Assembly: GCF_022024175.1 (NCBI RefSeq)
Contig: NZ_CP091794.1
Location: 2,914,001 to 2,978,000 of the forward strand
Reading direction: 5' to 3'
DNA: 64,000 nucleotides
Source: Prevotella communis
GTDB lineage: Bacteria; Bacteroidota; Bacteroidia; Bacteroidales; Bacteroidaceae
The notes beneath the pieces are model-generated. The model searched no databases. It was not told the origin of the DNA and saw nothing but the letters and a program-made list of their open reading frames with translations. The translations under genes were made by a program, and so were the position numbers. Of the stretch, positions 17,042-24,869 are shown in pieces. How positions within the stretch are numbered: the first letter of the stretch is position 1; every line of letters begins with the position of its first letter.

Positions 17042-17080
17042 CGTGAAACATACAGAATTTTACGTGAAATTACAGAATTT
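17042..17080. promoter_or_regulatory. Direct repeat, candidate LytTR operator
   Basis: TACAGAATTT occurs at 17051-17060 and again at 17071-17080, exactly 20 bp apart, with CGTGAAA also repeated (17042-17048 and 17063-17069). Paired direct repeats about two helical turns apart are the known binding mode of LytTR domains. The site is about 50-80 bp upstream of the giant gene's -7 box, and the neighbouring gene encodes a LytTR protein. Confidence 0.55.
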
Positions 17081-17116
17081 GGCACATTTTCGCTTAATTT
17101 AAGGAAAAAGAACACT

Positions 17117-17482
17117 CTATAATCCTGAAAGCACGTCTATATTTTCACGTAAAGCAGCCTTTGAAACAGGGAGCGTAACAGCATTGCCAGCATCGTCGAG
17201 GAGAACAATGGCTGCCTTTACGGTGCTGATGCGCTGAAGTTTATTGATATTGATAATGTATTTGCGACTGAGGCGCAACATAAACGAGGTATCATCGTCC
17301 ATCTCTTGCAAGAGGGTCTCGATCTTAGACAGTCCATAAGGCACCATGCAATGATAGCCGCTGGCGTAGTAAACGTGAGCGTAATGATCATCTGCAAGAA
17401 AATAGAGTACGTTGTTTAGGTCGATGAAGAATATTTCTTCGTGTCCTTTCAGAACTAACCTTGGTTGAAGAAGAGGTGCCAT
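17117..17482 (-). CDS. Stand-alone LytTR-type DNA-binding regulator
   Basis: A 121-residue protein consisting of little more than one LytTR domain. Family hallmarks are the start 'PRLVLKGHEEIFFIDLNNVL', a central MVPYGLSKIETLL and the DNA-contacting block FMLRLSRKYIININKLQRIS near residues 69-88. There is no response-regulator receiver domain, so it is either regulated by another partner or constitutively active. LytTR proteins in Bacteroidetes often control surface structures. It lies between the fimbrial operon and the giant surface-protein gene and has its own promoter, so it is a good candidate regulator of one or both. Confidence 0.88.
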   Translation of the reverse strand: MAPLLQPRLVLKGHEEIFFIDLNNVLYFLADDHYAHVYYASGYHCMVPYGLSKIETLLQEMDDDTSFMLRLSRKYIININKLQRISTVKAAIVLLDDAGNAVTLPVSKAALRENIDVLSGL

Positions 17483-17518
17483 ACCTTATTTATATATATT
17501 ATACAACATTGGTGGCCA

Positions 17519-17526
17519 CAAAGATA
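17519..17526 (-). promoter_or_regulatory. -7 box of the LytTR gene
   Basis: Minus-strand TATCTTTG with a TTTG -33 element 19 nt upstream. This is the best consensus promoter in the region. A direct repeat CAAACTATTT (17527-17536 and 17546-17555) overlaps the -33 area. Confidence 0.7.
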
Positions 17527-17582
17527 CAAACTATTTTCGATTCTGCAAACTATTTAAGTTTTTTTTGCCTATACCATGAGGG

Positions 17583-19514
17583 TTACTGTTTCTGTACCGT
17601 AGGGTAGCTGGCAGTAAGATAGACGAAGAAGAACCGGGTATAGGCGTTATCCTTATACCATGCCGTGAGTTCATTATTCAGTCTTTCTACCAGGTTCACC
17701 AACAGGGACTCGTCAAAGGATGCGATATCTGCAGACTGATAGCAGCCAACCATTTTACCATTGTTAGTGCCTACCAACTGAGTGGTAACGGTCTCACCCG
17801 TATAATAGGAGGCATAGACCGTACCCGTATTGGTGCCGATAAGTGCACCACCGGTGGTGATGACATCATCTACCACCTTACAACCACCGATAACGCCTTC
17901 ATTGGAATCGACCAGGGCTCCACCACCTGTGATACTACCAATAGATGTGATATAAAGCTGTTCGACAAGAGCAGCCGGGCCCAGTTTTGCAAACAGAGGG
18001 TTACCATTGAGACGGTTGATATAACGGTCGCCACCAAGGAAGGTGCCATTGAAAGCATGGTCGGCATCGCCGATGCTAATCCACTCGACGGCCTTGAGAG
18101 TGGCAGTAGAGTCTTCTGCACTCGTCTTGGCCGTACTCGACTGCATGGTGATGTCGGCATCCAGGCGGATAAACTTATCTTTGAAATCCACACCAGCCTT
18201 TACCTCCTTGGCAAACGACAGGAGTTGCGAGGCCGACGTGATGCGGTAAGGCGTCAGTCGGCTATCACCATTATTACCATAGATATCCATAAGCGCCCCA
18301 CCTTTTTGATAAAGCCATGTGGCATCGTCAACGGTAGCGTTTGCATCGGTATGGATGGTCACAGTGCTATTGATATCCATGAAGGTGGACTTCTTGCGCA
18401 GGGCACCCAGGTCGGGCGTAGCCACGAAGTTCCAGTCACTATACTCAACATCCATGAACATCTGCTCATTCTGGTGGTTCAACGTGATGTTCAACGTGGT
18501 GCATACGCCAGAGTTGAAGTGAACCGTATCGCCAAATTCGCCCATATAGGTCTTTCTGACTGATTGGGTAGGATCCATCGCATCAGGATATTCCACCTCG
18601 AACGAGAACTTCAACGGCTGCTTGTTGGCATTGATTTCATGGAATGCAGCATTCTGCGGCGTTGTCAGACCATAGAAGGTAAAGGTCTTGCTCTGAGCCT
18701 TTCCCTCGCCTTCTGGTTTGGGGCACCAGAGGGTAATATCCTTGGTGGACTGCTGATCGGCATTGAAATCAAGGGCTGTGACATCATCCTTACTGTTGGC
18801 ACCCCAGGTGTATTTGCAAGGCTGGTTGTGGAGCACAAAATGACTCACCTTGACCAGCGTATCCACGGCACTGGCACTGGCGGCAAAGTCCTTGATATTC
18901 ACCACCACACGCACATTGCTCAAGGCATGCGTAAAATAGACCGTGGTGGTCAGTCCGCCATTATCGGCCTTGGTGGTGTCGCTGAAAAGAATCAGCGGGT
19001 CTTCCAGCTTTATATCATCATTGCTATTGTAAACGATAGCAGATTTACCTGAGCCCAGTTCTCCGGCATAAGTATCGCTACCCGTACCATTGGACTGCGT
19101 CGCCCACTGATAGCCTTCGGGCAGGTTATAGGCAATGAAGGTGTGATCATTATTGCCATCGGACCAGTATATTTTTTCAGGATCACTGGCAGTACCGTTA
19201 GGTGTGCGTTCCCAGTTGGTACCATTATAGAGATAGTGGATATTACTATAGGTGAAAGCCGCCAACGGACTATGGGTACGCTTAATCGTAGTGAACACTA
19301 TCTTGTCTTCGTTGACGAACTGTGTACGTCCCACGCTGACTTTCAATGGGGCAACGGTAGCGGCACGAGAGATAGAGACATCCTCGCCGGCGATAGCAAC
19401 CTGTATGCCTTTCAACTCCACGGCATCGCCAGTAGAGAATACATCCTCATCACTGCTGCAGGCAGCAAGAAGGGCCACCATAGCCAGAAACAGTATCTTA
19501 TATGATTTCATCAT
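17583..19514 (-). CDS. Fimbrillin-like lipoprotein with GLUG-type C-terminal adhesin region
   Basis: 643 residues, the last gene of the fimbrial operon. It has a lipobox (LLAAC, Cys19) followed by SSDED, a surface-export acidic signal. ISRA (Arg50) is a potential Arg-protease maturation site. The N-terminal fimbrillin (Mfa_like_1) domain includes VYFTHALSNVRVVVNI near residue 200. From about residue 400 there is a typical beta-helix entry, 'ITSASQLLSFAKEVKAG ... FIRLDADI', followed by glycine-rich GLUG-like repeats (GGALVDSNEGVIGG, GGALIGTNTGTV). It is probably a minor or tip adhesin. Its ATG overlaps the upstream stop by 4 nt. Confidence 0.8.
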   Translation of the reverse strand: MMKSYKILFLAMVALLAACSSDEDVFSTGDAVELKGIQVAIAGEDVSISRAATVAPLKVSVGRTQFVNEDKIVFTTIKRTHSPLAAFTYSNIHYLYNGTNWERTPNGTASDPEKIYWSDGNNDHTFIAYNLPEGYQWATQSNGTGSDTYAGELGSGKSAIVYNSNDDIKLEDPLILFSDTTKADNGGLTTTVYFTHALSNVRVVVNIKDFAASASAVDTLVKVSHFVLHNQPCKYTWGANSKDDVTALDFNADQQSTKDITLWCPKPEGEGKAQSKTFTFYGLTTPQNAAFHEINANKQPLKFSFEVEYPDAMDPTQSVRKTYMGEFGDTVHFNSGVCTTLNITLNHQNEQMFMDVEYSDWNFVATPDLGALRKKSTFMDINSTVTIHTDANATVDDATWLYQKGGALMDIYGNNGDSRLTPYRITSASQLLSFAKEVKAGVDFKDKFIRLDADITMQSSTAKTSAEDSTATLKAVEWISIGDADHAFNGTFLGGDRYINRLNGNPLFAKLGPAALVEQLYITSIGSITGGGALVDSNEGVIGGCKVVDDVITTGGALIGTNTGTVYASYYTGETVTTQLVGTNNGKMVGCYQSADIASFDESLLVNLVERLNNELTAWYKDNAYTRFFFVYLTASYPTVQKQ

Positions 19515-20554
19515 AGCTTCATCGTTACTTTATAGAGTTTACCTGCCTCGAAGGTGGTCTGGGTGAGCTGCATGCTGTAGCGCTTCTCACCATCGCGCAA
19601 CCAGAAGGTGGCTTTGCCTGAAAGCGTGCAGGGAGGCACTATCAACCGGTAGGTCTTGCTGCCTGCGTTATAAGCTGTATAGATGCCGTTTTGCTGGATG
19701 TTGCCGATAGGCGTGGTATAAGCCTTGGCCTGATTATCATCGACAACGGCCACACCAATCACGGTGCCGTTCTCGGCCTGGGTACAGCTGTGTTTATTCT
19801 TATAGCCATAATTACTAGAGTTCACCTTACTCCTGGCTGCATAGTAGTCGCCAACGATAACCTCTGCCTGGTCGATATCGGGCATGCCCTCGAGGGTAAG
19901 CACGGCATTGTCAGAGATACCAAGATTAGTACTGTCATTAATAGTGATGAGCAGCGCCGCCATCACGTGCTTGAAACTCAGGTGCACATTGTATGAACCC
20001 GTCTGCTGGATGGTCTGTGCCCACATCAGGTCACAGGCCTTATAATCGGCGGCCTTGGTCTGGTTAGCGTGGAACACATTACTGTATTGCTCTACACGCG
20101 TGCCATTGCCGGCAATAAAAATCTGCTCTTCGCTCCAGGTCTGCGCCGTATAGACATAAGGCGTCTGCTGGGCTTCATAGCGATCATAGATATTGGGCGA
20201 TGCCGAAGGACTGTAGTCGCCATTGATATCGTAGCCATCTTTGGCCACGATATTGATCCACTGACTGGTATTCCACTTCAGCAACCAGAAAGCATCGAAA
20301 CTATTACCATAGGTGGTCTCGCCAAACTCTGTACGCGACGAGAAGGGACAGATAATCTTCAACTTCACCTTGTCACCATTCTCGAAGGCATTGCCAGCGA
20401 AGTTGGTACGGGTTATATCCTCGCCCTCGAAGTTATTGATAGTAGTAGAGAACGACAGGATACCCGATGCCTGCTGCGCTTGCGGAGCCTCATCAGCAGT
20501 GCAGGCGGCCAGCAGTATGGCTAATCCCAGGATAAATATCTTGTTTATCTTCAT
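19511..20554 (-). CDS. Fimbrillin-like lipoprotein, single domain
   Basis: 347 residues. It has a lipobox LLAAC (Cys18) followed by TADEA, and a DITRT site with Arg49. The body is a single fimbrillin-like domain with the typical VHLSFKHVMAALLITI strand near residue 200, and it ends soon after 'MQLTQTTFEAGKLYKVTMKL'. There is no beta-helix tail. Thirteen nucleotides separate it from the upstream gene, and it overlaps the downstream one, so it belongs to the same transcript. Its shortness suggests a shaft or adaptor subunit. Confidence 0.78.
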   Translation of the reverse strand: MKINKIFILGLAILLAACTADEAPQAQQASGILSFSTTINNFEGEDITRTNFAGNAFENGDKVKLKIICPFSSRTEFGETTYGNSFDAFWLLKWNTSQWINIVAKDGYDINGDYSPSASPNIYDRYEAQQTPYVYTAQTWSEEQIFIAGNGTRVEQYSNVFHANQTKAADYKACDLMWAQTIQQTGSYNVHLSFKHVMAALLITINDSTNLGISDNAVLTLEGMPDIDQAEVIVGDYYAARSKVNSSNYGYKNKHSCTQAENGTVIGVAVVDDNQAKAYTTPIGNIQQNGIYTAYNAGSKTYRLIVPPCTLSGKATFWLRDGEKRYSMQLTQTTFEAGKLYKVTMKL

Positions 20555-20567
20555 AGAGTTGCGTGAT

Positions 20568-23183
20568 TTAGTTGTTTTGCGTCAGCGGATTCCAGTTGCT
20601 CTCCACGGTAGGGACACCCGACTGCAGCGTGGGATAGAGATGCGTGTAGCCCACCGTTGACGCCTGATAATGCATCTGACAGGGATACTTGGCACCGACG
20701 GTAGAGCTGTTGTACTTCCAAATGGCATAGTTCATAGCCTTCCAGGGAGCCAATCCGTACATCTCGGCCTTCATATTATTTGGCAACGAGTAGTAATCAG
20801 CATCGTCACCAATGAGATAGTCGTTCTTGGCTTTCAGAATGTGCGACTTACTGCCACGGACATACTGCTGATAGGGATAACTGTCGGCGACGCTGCCCAC
20901 GGCATTAGACTTAGGCGACTTCTCTATATCGTAGTAGTTACACATAAACGAACCCCACGTCACATTATTCTTCGACTGCGGCGCAAAGAAACTGGTGGTT
21001 CCGGCATAAGCGCCCAACAGTGCGCCCGTATTCTCAGGAATACCGGTGGCAGCCTGCATACAGCCCAGCATGGTGAGATTATCGGCCTTGCCCACCAACG
21101 CGCCACCAGCATTGCCCACATGGATGCATCCAACCACATAACTGGCCCCAGTCAGACTGTTGGCGATGGCGCACTCACTACTGTTGCACAGCAGTGAGAT
21201 ACCTGCGATATAACAGCCCCAGCCCGACTTGCCGCTGGCCACGGCGGTGTTGAGCAGACTGACGTCGTGGGTACTCTCTATACGCAGGTTGGTGATGGCA
21301 CCGTCTTTCACGTGGTCGAAGAGATACTTCTTCGTCATATTCAGATTATAGAGCGTATTACCACCACCTTTGAAGTTGCCCCTGAAGGGTTTGGTGTTGT
21401 CCTCGCCGATGCTGGGCAGTTCCCAGTCGTAGAGGTCGAGGTCTTCTGTCAGTCTCACCTCATAGCGGTTACCGAAGTCGGTATCATAGAAATCCATGGG
21501 ACCAGTGACATAGTCTTCGATAACATGTGCCTTCTGGGTGGAGACGGTGGGATAGAAATGGGGATAGAACACATAACCCATTGCCTCTGCCTCTTCCATC
21601 GTGATTTGTCTGGGGTTACCGTTTTCGTCGGTCTCGCCCTCCAGAATCCACCAATAGGTCTCGAAGCCATCCGTATCTTTGATGGTGTCGTTCTTCTCGT
21701 CAAGACGTACCTTGCCACGCTTCAGTCCACTCATTCTCTTGGCGGCAGTGCCGTTGACAAGATGGATAAACGTGCGGAACTCCCTCTGGTTCTTAATACT
21801 GAACGAGGGCAGAAAGTCGCCACCCTTAAGAGCGGTCTTTGCAGCCTCCCGATAGGCTTTGGTCCACCATGTGAAGTCGAAGTCTTTCTTTTCTTGCGCC
21901 TCATTCTGCCCAGTCAGTGTCCCAAGGTCCTGTTCCGTCCAGGAGAAATTGTCGACAGGCGTGATGGTCAGTTTCTCGTAGTGATAGCCAACGTTGAACA
22001 GATAGCTATAGCCGGCCTTCAGCGTCAGGCCATTGGGAAATGCAGCCTTATCACCATTCTTGATATCACTCAGGGCGAAGATGTGGTAGTTGCTCTCGCT
22101 GCCCGTAGAGCCATCGGTGTTGTGTCTGTCGCCATTGTTAACGTCGTAGAGCCACACCTTGAAACGGGTGCAGGCAGGCAGCACCAGCTCGTGCCCCTTC
22201 CCCTCACGACTCATATCAAAGGGGATAGACATCATATAGAGGCGGCCGTCGTTATGATTGAACACTGGGCGTTGTACGTCCTTACGGATGGAGACAGAAT
22301 CCAGGGCGCCAATCCGCACGATACAGGTAGTATCTTTCTCGAAGTCCTTGAAGCTGGTGGTCTCGTTATAGCGTGCCTTGGTCATGGCCGTGAGCAGGAA
22401 GGTCTTGTCATCAACACCTGCGGGCATGCACATCTTGTTATAGACAGCCAGCACAGAATCGAGTTCCTTTTGGGCCTGCCCCTCGCTTTTGTTGCTCTCT
22501 GCCTCATCATGCGCTTTGGTGTCGGCATTGTCCTGGCGACGATAGTCCTCCAGGTCAGTACAGATGGTGGCACTGCCAAACTCGTTGCCAGCCTTGCAGG
22601 TCAAGCCGATTCGGCAGGTGATATGGCGCATGGTGAGGGGGATGCTCTTGGTAGGACCAGACACAGTGACCCAGTCGGACACCGTATAGTCGGGATAATA
22701 GCTGCCCTTGCTATCGGCATTCAGCACACCAGCCAGGTTACTGCGTCCCCAGGCACGGAAACGCACGACACGACCATTCTCCCATGTCAGCGAGTCGCCA
22801 GAGTCCTGATTGGATAGGTTTCCTTTTGAATCCGACTTCAACTTGCCGGCCATAGGTACCCAGTCGTCATTGAGCGACACGGAGGTGCCAGCGGCATAGT
22901 CCATCTTCAGATAATAGGTACGGAAGATGGTGGTATCCTCGAACGTGGTGCTGGAACCCTTCTCAGCATACTGACGGAAGATACGCATCTGGTCGCCCTC
23001 ATTGAAGGAACCGTCATGGTGATAGGTGGTACGCGTGACAAAAGGATCGGCCATGGTAGCACTGAAGTTCACGGCATGGCCCATCAGCGACTGTTGCTCG
23101 TCGTTGAGCAACACATCGTCATCGGCTGTGCAGGCTGCGAGCACGATAGCCGTGAATAAGTATATGATATGTCTTATCTTCAT
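20568..23183 (-). CDS. Large fimbrillin-like lipoprotein with beta-helix tail
   Basis: 871 residues. It has a lipobox VLAAC (Cys18), then TADDD, and an FVTRT site (Arg51). The fimbrillin-like first half contains SIPLTMRHITCRIGL and, unusually, a charged, probably helical insert (roughly residues 205-245) rich in Glu, Lys and Asp. From about 480 the sequence becomes a GLUG/beta-helix type adhesin: RLTEDLDLYDWELPSIG, FRGNFKGGGNTLYNLNM, then short Gly-rich turns such as GGALVGKADNLTMLGCMQ. It is predicted to be a surface-exposed tip adhesin. It sits 3 nt downstream of the preceding gene in the operon. Confidence 0.78.
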   Translation of the reverse strand: MKIRHIIYLFTAIVLAACTADDDVLLNDEQQSLMGHAVNFSATMADPFVTRTTYHHDGSFNEGDQMRIFRQYAEKGSSTTFEDTTIFRTYYLKMDYAAGTSVSLNDDWVPMAGKLKSDSKGNLSNQDSGDSLTWENGRVVRFRAWGRSNLAGVLNADSKGSYYPDYTVSDWVTVSGPTKSIPLTMRHITCRIGLTCKAGNEFGSATICTDLEDYRRQDNADTKAHDEAESNKSEGQAQKELDSVLAVYNKMCMPAGVDDKTFLLTAMTKARYNETTSFKDFEKDTTCIVRIGALDSVSIRKDVQRPVFNHNDGRLYMMSIPFDMSREGKGHELVLPACTRFKVWLYDVNNGDRHNTDGSTGSESNYHIFALSDIKNGDKAAFPNGLTLKAGYSYLFNVGYHYEKLTITPVDNFSWTEQDLGTLTGQNEAQEKKDFDFTWWTKAYREAAKTALKGGDFLPSFSIKNQREFRTFIHLVNGTAAKRMSGLKRGKVRLDEKNDTIKDTDGFETYWWILEGETDENGNPRQITMEEAEAMGYVFYPHFYPTVSTQKAHVIEDYVTGPMDFYDTDFGNRYEVRLTEDLDLYDWELPSIGEDNTKPFRGNFKGGGNTLYNLNMTKKYLFDHVKDGAITNLRIESTHDVSLLNTAVASGKSGWGCYIAGISLLCNSSECAIANSLTGASYVVGCIHVGNAGGALVGKADNLTMLGCMQAATGIPENTGALLGAYAGTTSFFAPQSKNNVTWGSFMCNYYDIEKSPKSNAVGSVADSYPYQQYVRGSKSHILKAKNDYLIGDDADYYSLPNNMKAEMYGLAPWKAMNYAIWKYNSSTVGAKYPCQMHYQASTVGYTHLYPTLQSGVPTVESNWNPLTQNN

Positions 23184-23186
23184 CTT

Positions 23187-24863
23187 TTAATATGTTGGAA
23201 TGGCGGGAATGTTGTTCTCCACAGAGCCATTAGTGTCCTTACAATTATTGACGTAGCCAGTGATATTGGTACGGTCCTTGAAAAGCATAGCACCTGAGAT
23301 TTGTGCGTTTACGACTTCGGCACGCCAGCCTTTGGTGGGAACCCATGTAGTGCCCTCCAGATGGACATTCGCCTCCCATGTGGCGTTCTTGTCGCTCTCC
23401 TGGGCAGTGGTGTACTCGCCGTTCAAGCCGTCAAACAGATAAGCGCGTTTGCCTGTGATGGTAATCTTGTGGTCGAGGGCATCAAGATGGCCCGTGAAGG
23501 TAAAGTCTTTGGGGAAATGACAGGTATTTGTATTAATGGTGATATCGTTCTTCAGAATGAAGTAGTCACCATGATGCGCACCACCCTGATAGGCCTGCAG
23601 GAGCATATGGATCCATCGGGCATCGCTCACATACTGCACAGAATCGTCTTCTTCGTCAGCATTGTAGAAATGTCCGTCTGTAACTCCAATCTCCAGCGTG
23701 CTGTTGGTATAGGCACGCTGCCAACTGCTGCCTGCTACGGACAGGTTGTTGCCGTTCTGGTTGTTCACGCCGTAATAGTTATCAGGATAGCTGGTTTCCT
23801 TCCACAAGCGGGAACCGGCACTGTTATAGTCGATACGCTCGGGACTGACACGCAGATAGACCACCGTCTCGTCGTTGGCGTTGAGGTCGAAAGTAAAGGA
23901 TTTCTCGTATTCCAGGTCATTACTCAGCGTGAGCTCGAAATCGATATTGTTCTCACCGCTGGCTGTCTGCACAGCCTCATCGAACATCACATTGGATTTA
24001 TCCTTATTCACGGTATAAGTGGGACGGACAATGAGATCATAGTAGGGACACATGCCGTAATCCAGGCTGGTGTAGTTTTTGGTATCGGCAGCGGCATCCG
24101 CATAGTTGTCATCAATGGGGAAGACTAATTTGCCAGTTGCCTTTTCCTTATACAACTTCACGCTTTCCTGACCCAGATAATGCGGGATGGCCTTGCGCTC
24201 TGTTTTCCACACAGGTTTTTCGTTCTCGACATAATCAAGGGTCTGGACATTACAGAAACGCAGCATCGTATTCTCCACGTTCTTATTGTTATCATCGTTC
24301 TTGGTATCGAAACCTTTCAGTGTAGCAGCCATGTCCTTATCTATCAACACATAGGCCACCACACGCGCCAAGCGATGCTGGAGGGGTATGGTGATACGGC
24401 CTACGGTAGCAGCAATTTTTGTTGAAGGGGGAACGGCAGTATAATGACTCAGGGAGTCGTACACATGCGGCTCGTCCTTAGCCAAGCCTGCGGGAACATA
24501 AACGCCTTCGAAGACGTGGGCACCGTTGCCCAACCACTTTGCGTATTTCTTGTTGGCATCCGTCAGACTATAGATACCATTTTCATCAAGCCTCAGTTGC
24601 GCCTGCTGTTTGGCGTCGGCATCCTGATAGTAGCTAATGGTCATTCCTTTCTGCAAGCCCGCCTTCAGCCAATCGATGGTCTCGGCAGACACGGCAGCAC
24701 GGGTTACGGCAGCCGTGGTAACCATATCGTCGGTACTCACACCGCCCACATGGATGATGTCGCTGTCATCAACAGAGGAAAGCGCCTCATCCTGCGAGTT
24801 GCATGCCGTTAAGAGCATGAAGCCCAGAACCAGTGGGATATATCTTATCATTCTCTTCATCAT
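23187..24863 (-). CDS. Fimbrillin-like lipoprotein with beta-helix-like tail
   Basis: 558 residues. It has a lipobox LLTAC (Cys21), then NSQDE, and a VTRAA site (Arg55). The fimbrillin-like domain contains 'GRITIPLQHRLARVVAYVLI' near residue 165. The last third has a beta-helix-like pattern (DYFILKNDITINTNTCHF, FTGHLDALDHKITITGKRAY) comparable to its two larger neighbours. Gaps to the flanking genes are 3 and 6 nt. Role as a minor pilin or tip adhesin is inferred from domain order and operon position. Confidence 0.75.
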   Translation of the reverse strand: MMKRMIRYIPLVLGFMLLTACNSQDEALSSVDDSDIIHVGGVSTDDMVTTAAVTRAAVSAETIDWLKAGLQKGMTISYYQDADAKQQAQLRLDENGIYSLTDANKKYAKWLGNGAHVFEGVYVPAGLAKDEPHVYDSLSHYTAVPPSTKIAATVGRITIPLQHRLARVVAYVLIDKDMAATLKGFDTKNDDNNKNVENTMLRFCNVQTLDYVENEKPVWKTERKAIPHYLGQESVKLYKEKATGKLVFPIDDNYADAAADTKNYTSLDYGMCPYYDLIVRPTYTVNKDKSNVMFDEAVQTASGENNIDFELTLSNDLEYEKSFTFDLNANDETVVYLRVSPERIDYNSAGSRLWKETSYPDNYYGVNNQNGNNLSVAGSSWQRAYTNSTLEIGVTDGHFYNADEEDDSVQYVSDARWIHMLLQAYQGGAHHGDYFILKNDITINTNTCHFPKDFTFTGHLDALDHKITITGKRAYLFDGLNGEYTTAQESDKNATWEANVHLEGTTWVPTKGWRAEVVNAQISGAMLFKDRTNITGYVNNCKDTNGSVENNIPAIPTY

Positions 24864-24869
24864 ATTTGC

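Noticed and set aside
21267..22817. 516-codon plus-strand open frame opposite the large fimbrillin gene
   Set aside because: It has no promoter box or leader, its translation shows no recognisable domain, and it is exactly antisense to a well-supported lipoprotein gene. It is a shadow frame.
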